Assembly (NCBI RefSeq): GCF_003072505.1
Contig: NZ_NTGB01000001.1
Location: 570,820 to 634,819, forward strand
DNA from: Polynucleobacter rarus
GTDB taxonomy: Bacteria > Pseudomonadota > Gammaproteobacteria > Burkholderiales > Burkholderiaceae
Length of the DNA stretch: 64,000 nt
Direction of reading: 5' to 3'
Part shown: piece by piece, positions 17,334-26,554 of the stretch
Layout: every line of letters begins with the position of its first letter
Position numbering within the stretch: the first letter of the stretch is position 1
Notes under the pieces: generated by a model
Told to the model about the DNA's origin: nothing
Seen by the model: only the letters and a program-made list of their open reading frames with translations
The model's database searches: none
Program-made: the position numbers and the translations under genes

Positions 17334-17351
17334 GAAGTAATTTTTTACTAA

Positions 17352-18233
17352 TTAATTTTGAGGTTTGAGTTTGAGTATTTCTCTCGCATCATTAGAAGAA
17401 GCTAATTCACCACCTAAATCTTCCACAATGCGTTTAGCGCGCTCTACTTGCTGCGCATTGCTTTCGCATAAAACGCCTTTAGACATATAAATATTATCTT
17501 CTAGTCCAACACGTACACCGCCACCTAAGAGAAAAGATTGGGCAACGGTTGGGAAGGCAGCGCGACTAATACCAAAGGAAGCCCATTTCGCACCATGCGG
17601 TAATTGATTACGCATATACATCAGTGTCTGTGGATCTGAATTGAGGGCGTATTTCACACCCAATACAAAAGTGAATAGTCCTGGACCTTCTAGTGTGCCT
17701 TCTTTCATTAAATCTTTTGCTAGGTTTAAATCTCCTGTGTCAAAGATTTCTAATTCAGGCATTACCCCTGCGTCACGGATTACTTTTGCCATTACGCGCA
17801 CTGAAGCAGGCGTGTTCACAGCAATTTCATTGACTGTATTCATGGTGTTTAAATCTAAGGAACAAATATCTGGTTTTAAGGCCGTAATATGCTCAACCCT
17901 TCTGAGAGGATGACATAAGCTGGTACCTGGGGCAAAAATTTTCGGATCATCGGTTGACGGAACAAAGCGAGCACCAACGCCAGTCGTTAAATTAATCACG
18001 AGTTCACGATTACGCGCCTTAATTAAGTGCAGTACTTCTGCGTAGTGATCTAGTTCCATGGACGGTGTGCCTGTTTCTGGATGACGAACATGTAGATGGG
18101 CAACCGCCGCACCAGCATCCGCAGCTCTTAAGGCAGACTCGGCAATTTGGGCTGGGGTAATCGGCAGGTATGGTGTCATATCTGGTCTAGTCAAACTTCC
18201 AGTAATGGCACAGGTCAAAATAGTTTTACTCAT
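17352..18233 (-). CDS. BKACE-family beta-keto acid cleavage enzyme
   Basis: 293 residues of the DUF849/BKACE family: LTCAITGSLTRPDMTPYLPI, GAAVAHLHVRHPETG with the zinc-binding HxH, ELVINLTTG and the conserved SDP-like loop. Family members condense a beta-keto acid with acetyl-CoA and cleave it, the original case being 3-keto-5-aminohexanoate in lysine fermentation. Specificity varies widely, so the substrate here is open. It is divergent from a Bug gene with about 200 bases between them. Confidence 0.88.
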   Translation of the reverse strand: MSKTILTCAITGSLTRPDMTPYLPITPAQIAESALRAADAGAAVAHLHVRHPETGTPSMELDHYAEVLHLIKARNRELVINLTTGVGARFVPSTDDPKIFAPGTSLCHPLRRVEHITALKPDICSLDLNTMNTVNEIAVNTPASVRVMAKVIRDAGVMPELEIFDTGDLNLAKDLMKEGTLEGPGLFTFVLGVKYALNSDPQTLMYMRNQLPHGAKWASFGISRAAFPTVAQSFLLGGGVRVGLEDNIYMSKGVLCESNAQQVERAKRIVEDLGGELASSNDAREILKLKPQN

Positions 18234-18434
18234 GAAACGTCTCCTTTTTTATATTTAAATTTTGTCTATTATGAAGCCAAGTAATAGAAATTACAGTAGC
18301 GTCTTTATTGGGATATACCCTAGTGAGAGAATTTTTGGCACAAATTTCGATTAGACTATTTCTCGAGACAAAGCTGCTAAATAAGTAGCTAAATAAAATT
18401 TTTATAACGAAGATTGACATTGAAAGATTGCAAC

Positions 18435-19409
18435 ATGAGCAAATTTTTAAATGGATTTTTAAGTATTTTTCTTTTGTTTTCTAGCAACGCCTTCTCCCAA
18501 TCGAATACCGCTTATCCAAATAAACCGATTCGGATTATTGTTCCTTTCGCTGCCGGTGGAGCTGGTGATACCGCCGCGAGGGTTCTATCCCAAAAACTAG
18601 GTACGATTCTGAATCAATCTGTTTTAGTCGAAAATAAACCAGGAGCTGGTGCGCAGATTGGCACGCAGTTTGTAGCGAGTTCAGCACCGGATGGTTACAC
18701 AATCCTAGCCGGCTCCTCCGCTATTGTTGTGAATCCTGCTTTAAATGCCGCAACAGCCTCATATAATCCTGAAAAAGATTTTGCGCCGATTCTGATTGGT
18801 GCTACCCAGCCCATGGTCATCGTCGTGAATCAAGCATTGGGTGTGAAAAACTTTAATCAACTCAAAGAAATTGCGACGAAGCAAAAATTATCTTTTGCTT
18901 CAGCTGGCGCTGGAACACAACCCCATGTTGCTTGTGAGCGAATTTTTAATGGTCTATGGAAATTAAATATTCCTCACATTCCTTATAAGGGAATCTCCCC
19001 AGCAATTACTGGACTGGTTGGTGGGGAAGTGCCGATTTATTGTGGCGCTCCGGTGGGTGTAGCACAGTTTGTGAAGCAAGGTAAGTTACAAGTATTGCTA
19101 GTTACTAGCGAAGCACGCGTACCTAATTTCCCGGATGCTCCTACTGTCATGGAACTGGGATTACCCGAAATGAAAGATGATATTTGGCAAGGTTTTTTTG
19201 CACCAGCTAAAACGCCACCAGCCATTATTCAAAAATTAAACCTGGCTTTAAATCAAGCGCTGAAGTCTCCCGATGTGATCGAAAAGTTAGAACAAAATGA
19301 CTTTGTGATGCTCGGCGGCACACCGAAGCAAGCATCGGACTTTATTTCATCTGAGGTAGTACGTTGGGGGAAAATTGCAACCGAAGTGAGCAATTTACCA
19401 ATGCAGTAA
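18435..19409 (+). CDS. Bug/TctC-family periplasmic solute-binding protein 4
   Basis: About 324 residues from ATG 18435; a TTG 21 bases upstream would only lengthen the signal peptide. It contains YPNKPIRIIVPFAAGGAGDT, VENKPGAGAQIGTQFV and IPYKGISPAITGLVGGEV. It is followed after about 50 bases by an alpha/beta hydrolase and a further Bug gene, probably one transcript for uptake and hydrolysis of an ester or beta-keto compound. Confidence 0.92.
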   Translation: MSKFLNGFLSIFLLFSSNAFSQSNTAYPNKPIRIIVPFAAGGAGDTAARVLSQKLGTILNQSVLVENKPGAGAQIGTQFVASSAPDGYTILAGSSAIVVNPALNAATASYNPEKDFAPILIGATQPMVIVVNQALGVKNFNQLKEIATKQKLSFASAGAGTQPHVACERIFNGLWKLNIPHIPYKGISPAITGLVGGEVPIYCGAPVGVAQFVKQGKLQVLLVTSEARVPNFPDAPTVMELGLPEMKDDIWQGFFAPAKTPPAIIQKLNLALNQALKSPDVIEKLEQNDFVMLGGTPKQASDFISSEVVRWGKIATEVSNLPMQ

Positions 19410-19462
19410 ACAAAGAAGTAAATACAATAAATAAAAATTAAAAATAGCACGAAGGAGACAAG

Positions 19463-20383
19463 ATGTCCGCATTACAGGCAAGCGTAGAAGGCCAAACCCA
19501 CTGGGCTTTTAAAGAGGGGGTGAAGCTTTTTCTTTGGAATAAAAAACGCTTTGCAAATACGAGTTACCAAGGCACGATTCTATTTATTCATGGCTCCTCC
19601 TGGTGTTCCCAACCGACCTTTGATTTACATGTCGATGGCAGGCCTTGGTCATCCGTGATGGATTTTTTTGCATCGAAAGGTTATGACACTTGGTGTTTAG
19701 ATAATGAAGGCTATGGCAGGTCTGATAAGAGTCGTGACATAAACTTTGGGGTTGAAAATGGCGCGCAGGATATTGTGGCAGCGACTGACTATATTTTGAA
19801 GCAGGATGCGATTGAACAAGTATTGTTGTACGGTATTTCGTCCGGTGCCTTGAAGTCTGCTTTGTTTACGCAGTGGCATCCTGAGCGCGTTTCTCGTTTG
19901 GCCTTAGACGCTTTTGTCTGGACTGGTGAGGGTAGTCCAACTCTGGTTGAGCGCAGAAAAATGTTGCCGAATTTAGTCGGTGTAAATCGTCGACCTTTTA
20001 ACCGTGAAGTGATTCAAAGCGTATTTGATCGTGATCACCCAGGTACCGCAGATCAAAAGATGATTGATGCTTTTGCCACCGCCTCTTTAGAGCTCGATGA
20101 TTCTGTACCGACTGGCACTTATGTTGATATGTGTACCAAGCTACCCATGGTTGATCCATTAAAAGTAACGGTTCCTACCATTATGATGCGCGGTGAATAT
20201 GATGGGATTGCCGGTATCGATGATTTGATTGAGTTTTTTAGGCGCTTGCCAAATACCGATAAGCACTTTGCTGTAATGCCCGGCGTTGCTCATGCTAGTT
20301 TTCAGCAAACCAATTATTTATTGGTTTACGATGTGTTACTAGCTTTCTTTAGTCAAACTCCACCTGTGTTTTTAGCAAAATAA
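19463..20383 (+). CDS. alpha/beta-hydrolase fold protein
   Basis: 306 residues. The oxyanion-hole HGSSWCSQP, nucleophile elbow GISSG, acid in RGEYDGIAG and catalytic His in GVAHASF give a complete Ser-Asp-His triad. The long middle region (WTGEGSPTLVERRKMLPNLV) is a lid. It is probably a carboxylesterase or C-C bond hydrolase acting in the cytoplasm; no signal peptide is seen. The stop overlaps the start of the next Bug gene by one base (TAATG), so translation is coupled. Confidence 0.85.
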   Translation: MSALQASVEGQTHWAFKEGVKLFLWNKKRFANTSYQGTILFIHGSSWCSQPTFDLHVDGRPWSSVMDFFASKGYDTWCLDNEGYGRSDKSRDINFGVENGAQDIVAATDYILKQDAIEQVLLYGISSGALKSALFTQWHPERVSRLALDAFVWTGEGSPTLVERRKMLPNLVGVNRRPFNREVIQSVFDRDHPGTADQKMIDAFATASLELDDSVPTGTYVDMCTKLPMVDPLKVTVPTIMMRGEYDGIAGIDDLIEFFRRLPNTDKHFAVMPGVAHASFQQTNYLLVYDVLLAFFSQTPPVFLAK

Positions 20384-21381
20384 TGTGCTCTCAACGCAAA
20401 TCAGCCCAGTGGCTTTGTCCACTATTTTTAAGTCTTGGGTTAATGGCCTCGCAGTTATTGATAGCCCAATCGCAGGCTCAATCTGTTTATCCCAACAAAC
20501 CCATCAAAATTGTTGTGGGGTTTGCGCCGGGTAGCTCATCAGATGTGGCAGCCAGAGTCACGGGCGATAAACTAGGACAGGTAATAGGTCAATCAGTTAT
20601 CGTTGAAAATAAACCTGGCGGTAGTTCTGGCGTCGCTGCTAAAGCGGTTGCTTTGTTGCCGCCCGATGGTTATACCTTGTATTTAAGTACGGTTGCCAAT
20701 GTGATTAATACGGTAGCAAAGGGCGCTGCCGAAACAGATTTATCCAAAGATTTAACTGCTGTGAGTATGATTGGCAGTGTTCCTAATATTTTAGTGGTTC
20801 ATCCATCACTAAATGTGAATACACTCGGTGAGTTAATTCAGTTACTAAAGTCAAAGCCTAATGAAATTGCTTACGCCAGTGCTGGTAACGGCACTGCCCT
20901 ACATATGGCTGCGATGTTGTTTTCGATGATGGCTGATGTGAAAATGATTCATGTGCCGTATCAGGGTAGTAACGCGGCCATGGCAGATTTATTAGCCGGC
21001 AGAACCTCTGTCATGTTTGTCCCCGCCTCGACAGTAATGCAGCATGTTAATACGGGGAAATTAAAGGCTATTGCTTCCACAGGACTCAAAAGAAGCTCTA
21101 TCGCTAGTGAAATTCCAACTTTGAATGAACTAGGACTGACCGGATTTGAATCTACGGTATGGTTCGGTTTAATGAGCCCTAACGGAATATCAGAGTCGAT
21201 TGACGCCAATTTAAATAAGGCGATTGCACAAGCGATTCAGTCTCCTGAAGTGCAACAACAATTTAAAGCACAAGGAATTGAGACTTCGTATCTAAATAGT
21301 AAAGATTTCGCTGCTTATATCAAGTCAGAAAATGAGAAGTGGACGAAAGTGATCAAAAACTCCAATATTAAATTGTATTGA
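20383..21381 (+). CDS. Bug/TctC-family periplasmic solute-binding protein 5
   Basis: 332 residues, with a signal peptide ending near QSQAQS and then YPNKPIKIVVGFAPGSSSDV, VENKPGGSSGVAAKAV and IHVPYQGSNAAMADLLAGRT. The PYKG motif of the family is PYQG here. Its start codon overlaps the hydrolase stop, so it is produced with that enzyme. Confidence 0.92.
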   Translation: MCSQRKSAQWLCPLFLSLGLMASQLLIAQSQAQSVYPNKPIKIVVGFAPGSSSDVAARVTGDKLGQVIGQSVIVENKPGGSSGVAAKAVALLPPDGYTLYLSTVANVINTVAKGAAETDLSKDLTAVSMIGSVPNILVVHPSLNVNTLGELIQLLKSKPNEIAYASAGNGTALHMAAMLFSMMADVKMIHVPYQGSNAAMADLLAGRTSVMFVPASTVMQHVNTGKLKAIASTGLKRSSIASEIPTLNELGLTGFESTVWFGLMSPNGISESIDANLNKAIAQAIQSPEVQQQFKAQGIETSYLNSKDFAAYIKSENEKWTKVIKNSNIKLY

Positions 21382-21535
21382 GGAGCTAAGTTTTTTCTGA
21401 AACTTGTAATTGATCTCTCAGTTTGTTTGTATTGCAAGAACCTTGCTTAGAGTTTTGCCCTCATCTAGCAAGAAAAATTCCAAAAAATAATCGCACCTGT
21501 ATTAAACTCTTCAAATACAACTTTGGAGATAAGAA

Positions 21536-22522
21536 ATGTATAAACCATTTCAGAAAATCATTAAAACTAAATCAGTTCTCATCTTAGGACTTCTGTGCGG
21601 CTTAATTAGCCAGGCTGTATCTGCTCAAACAGATTGGCCAAAAGCGAAAAACGTCACGATTTATGTGGCTTTTGCTCCCGGCGCATTTACTGACGTCATT
21701 GCTAGGATTGTCGGTCAAGAACTTGCTAAAACTACAGGTGGTAATTTTGTGGTCGAAAACAAACCTGGTGCAGGCGGTAATATTGCTACCCAGTTTGTTA
21801 AAAGAGCGCCTGCCGACGGTTATTCCATCCTAGTTCATAGCGTTGCCTATGCGGTGAATCCCTCTCTATATACTAATGCGGGCTATGATGCGATTAAAGA
21901 CTTTGCACCTCTCGCACTCGGCCCACGTACACCTAATATTATTACGGTCAATCCAAAAGTGCCGGCCAAAGATTTAAAAGAATTGATTGAACTCGCTAAA
22001 AAAGAACCGATGAGCTACGCTTCTTCTGGGATTGGCACCACTACGCATTTATCCATGGAGCGTCTAAAGACTGCAGCCCACGTTGATATTACCCATGTGC
22101 CTTATCAACCAGCCCAAGCAGTTGGTGCAGCAGTAGCGGGTCATACTCAAATCTCTTCTACTTCGATGCCACCAGCTGTGCAGCAAATTAAGGCTGGTAA
22201 TGTGCGCGCAATTGCTGTCACGAGTTCGAAGCGCTCTTCCTTGTTACCAGACGTCCCAACTGTTGGTGAGTTTGGTTATAAAGATTTTGATGACTATACT
22301 TGGGTCGGATTTTTCGTGCCGGTTGGTACACCACCTGCGCTAGTCGATCAGATGAACGCTGCCATCAACCGTGCGATGGAAACACCAGAAGCGAAGGAAA
22401 AGTTTGTGCTCCAAGGGATGGAATCAACTAAAAATACTTCAGCACAATTTGGTACGTTCTTGCAAAGCGAAGTCAAAAAATGGGCTGGTGTAGTGGTGAG
22501 CTCCGGCGCTAAAGTAGAGTAA
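21536..22522 (+). CDS. Bug/TctC-family periplasmic solute-binding protein 6
   Basis: 328 residues, signal peptide then NVTIYVAFAPGAFTDVIARI, VENKPGAGGNIATQFV and THVPYQPAQAVGAAVAGHTQ. The PYQPAQAVGA segment is shared almost exactly with the Bug protein at 35716, so the two are a closely related pair within this window and may bind similar ligands. It has its own upstream spacer of about 150 bases and a terminator hairpin after it. Confidence 0.92.
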   Translation: MYKPFQKIIKTKSVLILGLLCGLISQAVSAQTDWPKAKNVTIYVAFAPGAFTDVIARIVGQELAKTTGGNFVVENKPGAGGNIATQFVKRAPADGYSILVHSVAYAVNPSLYTNAGYDAIKDFAPLALGPRTPNIITVNPKVPAKDLKELIELAKKEPMSYASSGIGTTTHLSMERLKTAAHVDITHVPYQPAQAVGAAVAGHTQISSTSMPPAVQQIKAGNVRAIAVTSSKRSSLLPDVPTVGEFGYKDFDDYTWVGFFVPVGTPPALVDQMNAAINRAMETPEAKEKFVLQGMESTKNTSAQFGTFLQSEVKKWAGVVVSSGAKVE

Positions 22523-22539
22523 TTAAGTTTGTTACGAAG

Positions 22540-22570
22540 TCAGTTCTTACTTGAATAAAGTAAGAACTGA
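22540..22570. terminator. perfect 13-bp bidirectional hairpin
   Basis: TCAGTTCTTACTT (22540-22552) pairs perfectly with AAGTAAGAACTGA (22558-22570) around a 5-base loop. It lies between the convergent Bug gene and the small membrane-protein gene. Confidence 0.75.
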
Positions 22571-22798
22571 TTATTTCTCACTTTGTTCGTACATCCGGTT
22601 CGTCCAATTCTTTTTCCAAAGATTGAACAGAATCGTGCCAGTCAGCAGCGCTGCCATATAAGTGGCAAATTCGGAAGTGCCTTTATTCTCAAGTGGCCAA
22701 ATCCAGTAGCCGAGTCCAAAGATCAACATAAAAAATAAGCCATGTGAGAGGTAGTGCTCGACTTTGAGGGCAAGTGATGCGTTTGGATTAGGTGTCAT
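22571..22798 (-). CDS. small two-helix membrane protein, unknown
   Basis: 75 residues with two probable membrane helices: HGLFFMLIFGLGYWIWPL (about 19-36) and YMAALLTGTILFNLW (about 47-61), joined by a short polar turn, and a charged C-terminal tail (KKNWTNRMYEQSEK). No family recognised. It converges on the Bug gene across the 13-bp hairpin. Confidence 0.6.
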   Translation of the reverse strand: MTPNPNASLALKVEHYLSHGLFFMLIFGLGYWIWPLENKGTSEFATYMAALLTGTILFNLWKKNWTNRMYEQSEK

Positions 22799-22984
22799 TT
22801 GGGTGTTTTTTGTTTAGATAATATCTTTTATAACAAATTTATTCAAAATATGCCAATCAATCCCCTAGTAAAAGTAGTCTTATTGGTGTTTATTTGAAAA
22901 CAGAGACGACTCCCCCCGTTTTCTGCGTATACTTTTGTTTTTAAATATCAGCTTATAGGCCTCATCCTATTTAAAATCATCGTT

Positions 22985-23896
22985 ATGTTCCAAAAAAATA
23001 AATACAGTCGAGTCCTTCGTACGAACTTCCTTGAAAAGTATCGATCTGAAGGCTTTGATTTTTATCACAGTACGCTTAAGAGCTCACTCTTTACCTTTAT
23101 TGGTAATTTTGTACTCATTTTCTTGAGCCTAAACGCAATCTTCGGTTTTTTATACTATCTCCAACCCAACTCGATTGCTGGGGTCGCGCAACATAATTTC
23201 TTAGATTGTTTTTTCTTTAGTGTCCAAACGATGGGGACGATTGGTTACGGGGCTTACACCCCCCAAACCATCTATGCACATATCCTAGTTACTATTGAAG
23301 TCATGATTGGCTTAGTGGGGATTGGTACTTTTGCGGCCTTAACTTTTGCGCGTATTTCATTACCGAGTGGTCGCTTAAAGTTTAGTGAGCAGTGCGTGAT
23401 TAATCTCGATGATGGGGAGCCAAAGCTCATGTTTCGGGTGGTACATCTCCGTAACAATATGATCATGAATGCCAAGATTAGCTTGCAAGTCTTGATGCCA
23501 ACCACTAACTCTCATGGCCAAATAGAAATTAACTTGATTGATCTGCCGCTAGAGAAGGATTTCTATCATGTCATGACTGCTAGTTGGGTGGTTAAACATC
23601 AGATTACTAAAGATAGTCCCATTTTTCATAAAACCCAAGAAGACTTTATCGCAGAAAATGCCTGTTTGATTGCGACGATTACCGGCATCGATGGCACGAT
23701 CTCTCAAAACGTCAACCATGTTTATTCGTATTTGCCGCAAGATATTTTGTGGGATATGCGCTTTAAAAGTGTGATTCAGCTGGATGAGCAGCAAGGCGCT
23801 CACGTGATTGATTTAAATTTAGTCAATGATCTTGAGGAGTCTTTTACAAAGCAGCCTGTTTTAAAAAAGATCTTCTCAGGTCTTATTAAAAAATGA
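22985..23896 (+). CDS. KirBac-type inward-rectifier potassium channel
   Basis: 303 residues: an N-terminal slide helix (FYHSTLKSSLFTF), outer helix about 35-60, pore helix and selectivity filter TIGYG at 85-89 (SVQTMGTIGYGAYTPQT), inner helix about 97-120 with a glycine hinge (GLVGIGTFAALTFARIS), and a cytoplasmic immunoglobulin-like domain (FRVVHLRNNMIMNAKISLQV). All features of KirBac are present, so it should form a K+ channel. The stop overlaps the next small gene by four bases. Confidence 0.9.
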   Translation: MFQKNKYSRVLRTNFLEKYRSEGFDFYHSTLKSSLFTFIGNFVLIFLSLNAIFGFLYYLQPNSIAGVAQHNFLDCFFFSVQTMGTIGYGAYTPQTIYAHILVTIEVMIGLVGIGTFAALTFARISLPSGRLKFSEQCVINLDDGEPKLMFRVVHLRNNMIMNAKISLQVLMPTTNSHGQIEINLIDLPLEKDFYHVMTASWVVKHQITKDSPIFHKTQEDFIAENACLIATITGIDGTISQNVNHVYSYLPQDILWDMRFKSVIQLDEQQGAHVIDLNLVNDLEESFTKQPVLKKIFSGLIKK

Positions 23897-24210
23897 AATC
23901 AGTTCCCCATTTATTGACGCTCTTAGATCCGAGTGGCAAACCCTTCTATGTCTATCACCGTAAAATCCCGAAAGATTTACAAGCGGCAGTAGGGCGGGAT
24001 GATTTAAAAATTTCTTTAGGATATTCGCTAGAGGAAGCAAAGGTTCGAATTAGTCATTTGAGTCAACAGCATAATTCTTTATTTAATCTTTTGCGCGATC
24101 CAAAGAAAGTCGGATTTGAAGAAGCAAGGGCCCTGTTGATTGCCCACCATGTTCAGTTTGAAGATGGCCTTCACAGTGGTAGTTCTAACAAAAGTGAAAA
24201 TAAAAAATGA
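23893..24210 (+). CDS. stand-alone integrase-type N-terminal (DUF6538-like) domain
   Basis: 105 residues. FYVYHRKIPKDLQAAVGRDD and LKISLGYSLEEAKVRISHLS have the pattern of the DUF6538 N-terminal segment of phage-type tyrosine recombinases (YYVRRRIPKDL...SLGT.. form). No SAM-like core-binding or catalytic domain follows, and the frame ends in a Ser/Lys-rich tail. It overlaps the potassium-channel gene by 4 bases, so translation is probably coupled. It may be an integrase remnant or a domesticated regulator. Confidence 0.55.
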   Translation: MKSVPHLLTLLDPSGKPFYVYHRKIPKDLQAAVGRDDLKISLGYSLEEAKVRISHLSQQHNSLFNLLRDPKKVGFEEARALLIAHHVQFEDGLHSGSSNKSENKK

Positions 24211-24340
24211 CTCCTTACGGGAGTCAATCGGTGATGCCCAAAGAAAAGATCACCAGAGTAGTTTTCAACCCCCTTGCATCACTGACACGGTTTGTTCCAC
24301 TAGTACACTCATGCCTAACTACTAGTTATCGGGATCCAAA
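24201..24340 (-). ncRNA. candidate small RNA ending in terminator
   Basis: On the minus strand a perfect hairpin TGACTCC/GGAGTCA (24226-24208) is followed by six Ts, a clear intrinsic terminator. Upstream of it lie ACTAGTA/TACTAGT (about 24325-24297), and a helix in which GTGATGC can pair with GCATCAC, in competition with an inner GGTGAT/ATCACC hairpin. A weak promoter (TTGCTT, 16-17 bases, AATAAT) ends near 24345. A 15-codon reading frame (from ATG near 24314) lies inside, so it could alternatively be a leader. It runs antisense to the end of the integrase-like gene. Family not recognised. Confidence 0.45.
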
Positions 24341-24444
24341 ATTTAATTATTCCGATTAATTTAGTTTAAGCAAAACGTCTTTTTAAAAAAATCAGACCTA
24401 TCTGAAACTACTGTCAGTAAAATCTGATTATTCACTCCTTTGAA

Positions 24445-25035
24445 ATGCAAACAATGCAAAACATCATCATTTTTTTTCATGGCTATGCCTCTAGTCCTAA
24501 AGCCGAAAAGTTTCAAAAACTTTTTGACAGGTTCGGACCAGAGCAAGTATTTGCTTTTGCGGCGGATCTGAATCCACAGATTGCACAAACTGAGGTGCTA
24601 GCGAATATTCAGAAGGTGATTGCAGCTAAACAAGCGAGTATCGAACAATCCAATGACGAATTAACTTCAGGTGCAAGTGCTATTCGGCTTATCTTAGTGG
24701 GTAGTTCGATGGGGTGTTGGTTAGCCTGTCGTCTGCTTGAAAAACTCCAGGTCGACTATCCCTGCGAACTCGTCTTAATTAATCCCTGTTTAGATCCTGC
24801 CGTGGTTCGCTCTGTCCATCCTGAGCATGCTGACTTGTTAGTGCAGTATCAAGCTATTAAGCCGCTGCCCAAAGCCCATTACTTCATTTCACGCTACGAT
24901 GAGGTGATTGATCATACTGAACTGATTGGGGCGCTACTGGGGAGTGAGGAAATCTCAATTTTTGAGAACTCAGACCATCGTTTTAATGGCCCGGAGTTCT
25001 CAAGTGTCATTCAGTATATCGAGAGATTCTTTTAA
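24445..25035 (+). CDS. YqiA/YcfP-family alpha/beta hydrolase
   Basis: 196 residues. IIIFFHGYASSPKAEKFQKL is the N-terminal oxyanion region of YqiA-type proteins; the nucleophile elbow is GSSMG, followed by CELVLINPCLDP. The acid is in ISRYDEVID and the His in ENSDHRF. The length matches the YqiA group, which includes acyl-CoA thioesterase/esterase members. An alternative ATG lies nine bases downstream. Confidence 0.8.
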   Translation: MQTMQNIIIFFHGYASSPKAEKFQKLFDRFGPEQVFAFAADLNPQIAQTEVLANIQKVIAAKQASIEQSNDELTSGASAIRLILVGSSMGCWLACRLLEKLQVDYPCELVLINPCLDPAVVRSVHPEHADLLVQYQAIKPLPKAHYFISRYDEVIDHTELIGALLGSEEISIFENSDHRFNGPEFSSVIQYIERFF

Positions 25036-25043
25036 AAGATTAC

Positions 25044-25778
25044 TTAATTGAGTGGTGCTAACATCGCACCTTTGATTTGATGACGAACCATGGACTCAGA
25101 TACAAATCCAGAGCGTTTCATTCTTTCTACAAAATCTAACATAAATGCCTGCGTTGCTGCAGAGGTAGATTTATGTACACCCATAGCTTGACGAATTTCC
25201 ATAAAGCGACCTGGTAACAAACGTAAGTTCGGGTTTTTAGTGATATCGGATTCTAATTGTTGCTTCACGCCCGCTGCAACTTCGTAATTTCCTTCGAGAA
25301 ACACATTAATGACCGTCGGTGAAGTTTCAGCACGAATGAGTTGGGCATTTTTAATTTCACGCGTGAGGTAGAGGTCATACGCACTATTTTTACCAACCAC
25401 AATGCGGTTCGGTGCTTTATCCACTTCTTCATTGGCTCTAAGTGCAGAGCTATTCTTTACTAAATAGGCACCTTCAATCACGATATAAGGAGAAGTAAAG
25501 TAAATTTCTTTGCCGCGCACAGGATCTACTGCAAAAAAACCAAAATCAGCATTTTTGTTGGAAACCGCTTCAACTGACTTACCAGCTGCTTCAAACACCA
25601 CGAGTTCGACTTCAGTATTGAGTTCTTTACCTAATTGATTCGATAAATCAATTGAAACACCGTAAGGGAGGGTCCCAACGCCGTCTCTCTTAGCCAAAAT
25701 GGGATTACCCACGTTAATCGATGCTCTGAGTTTGCCAGTAGGGGCTAAGTCTTTCAAAATCTCTTGTATATTTGCCAT
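25044..25778 (-). CDS. ABC-type amino-acid-binding fold (SBP_bac_3) protein without signal peptide
   Basis: 244 residues of the periplasmic binding-protein family 3: GKLRASINVGNPILA, PYGVSIDLSNQLGKEL, ADFGFFAVDPVRGKEIYFTS, GAYLVKN. It lacks a signal peptide, so it is predicted to remain in the cytoplasm, and there are no ABC permease or ATPase genes nearby. Cytoplasmic homologues of this type are known but of unclear role, possibly ligand sensors or enzymes. It converges on the hydrolase gene. Confidence 0.8.
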   Translation of the reverse strand: MANIQEILKDLAPTGKLRASINVGNPILAKRDGVGTLPYGVSIDLSNQLGKELNTEVELVVFEAAGKSVEAVSNKNADFGFFAVDPVRGKEIYFTSPYIVIEGAYLVKNSSALRANEEVDKAPNRIVVGKNSAYDLYLTREIKNAQLIRAETSPTVINVFLEGNYEVAAGVKQQLESDITKNPNLRLLPGRFMEIRQAMGVHKSTSAATQAFMLDFVERMKRSGFVSESMVRHQIKGAMLAPLN

Positions 25779-25912
25779 GATCGGGATCTCCTTATCGTTA
25801 TTAATTAATCTATTCTAATGAATATTTTTGATACCCCCAATTTTTTTCAATTGAAAACAGTTTCGGTTATTCTATTAAATTATAAGAATTTGATGATGAG
25901 ACACGCGTAATT

Positions 25913-26554
25913 ATGCAAGATACTTTTTTAGGCGATTCAAAATCAGTAGAGCACCACTCAGATAATGCTCGTCCTGAGAGTCCTAAAGCCCTTTTTTGGG
26001 CCTTGTCGATGCTCGCCCTGCAAGGTTTTGGTGGAGTTTTTCCGATTGCCCGTAGGGTGATCGTCGAAGAGCGGAAATGGCTAACGGATAAACAATTTTT
26101 AGAAGAGTGGGCGGTCGCTCAGGTCTTACCAGGTCCGAATATTGTGAATTTATCCGTGATGCTTGGTAATCGCTGGTTCGGTGGGTTAGGGGCCTTTTTA
26201 GCAGTATTAGGGATCTTTTTTTTCCCCTCTGTTGTTTTGATTCTCGTCGCCATCTTTTTTGAACATATTAAAGACCTACCTCTTGTGGCAGGAGCTCTAA
26301 AGGGTATGGGGGCAGTTTCTGCAGGTTTAATTGCGGGTTCTTCGATTAAATTAGCTACCGGTCTGAAGACCCATCCGATTTCCTTGTGGGGTGCTCTAGT
26401 CTTTTCCTTTTTTGCTTTTTTGGGTTTAGTGATTTTTCACTTTAAGTTAATTTCTTTACTTCTAACACTTGCTCCCTTAAGTATTTATTTAACCTATCGC
26501 CGTATTCGTGAGCTCCCTAGTAATCATCCAAATAATTCGGAGAATCAGCCATGA
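25913..26554 (+). CDS. chrA: chromate transporter, N-terminal-type subunit (CHR, short form)
   Basis: 213 residues with the CHR-domain motifs FGGVFPIARRVIVEERKWLT and AVAQVLPGPNIVNLSVMLG (PGPN), then four to five hydrophobic helices. It corresponds to one half of the usual double-domain ChrA. The second half is encoded by the next gene, with a four-base ATGA overlap, so the pair should form an antiparallel heterodimer for chromate or a similar oxyanion. Confidence 0.88.
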   Translation: MQDTFLGDSKSVEHHSDNARPESPKALFWALSMLALQGFGGVFPIARRVIVEERKWLTDKQFLEEWAVAQVLPGPNIVNLSVMLGNRWFGGLGAFLAVLGIFFFPSVVLILVAIFFEHIKDLPLVAGALKGMGAVSAGLIAGSSIKLATGLKTHPISLWGALVFSFFAFLGLVIFHFKLISLLLTLAPLSIYLTYRRIRELPSNHPNNSENQP

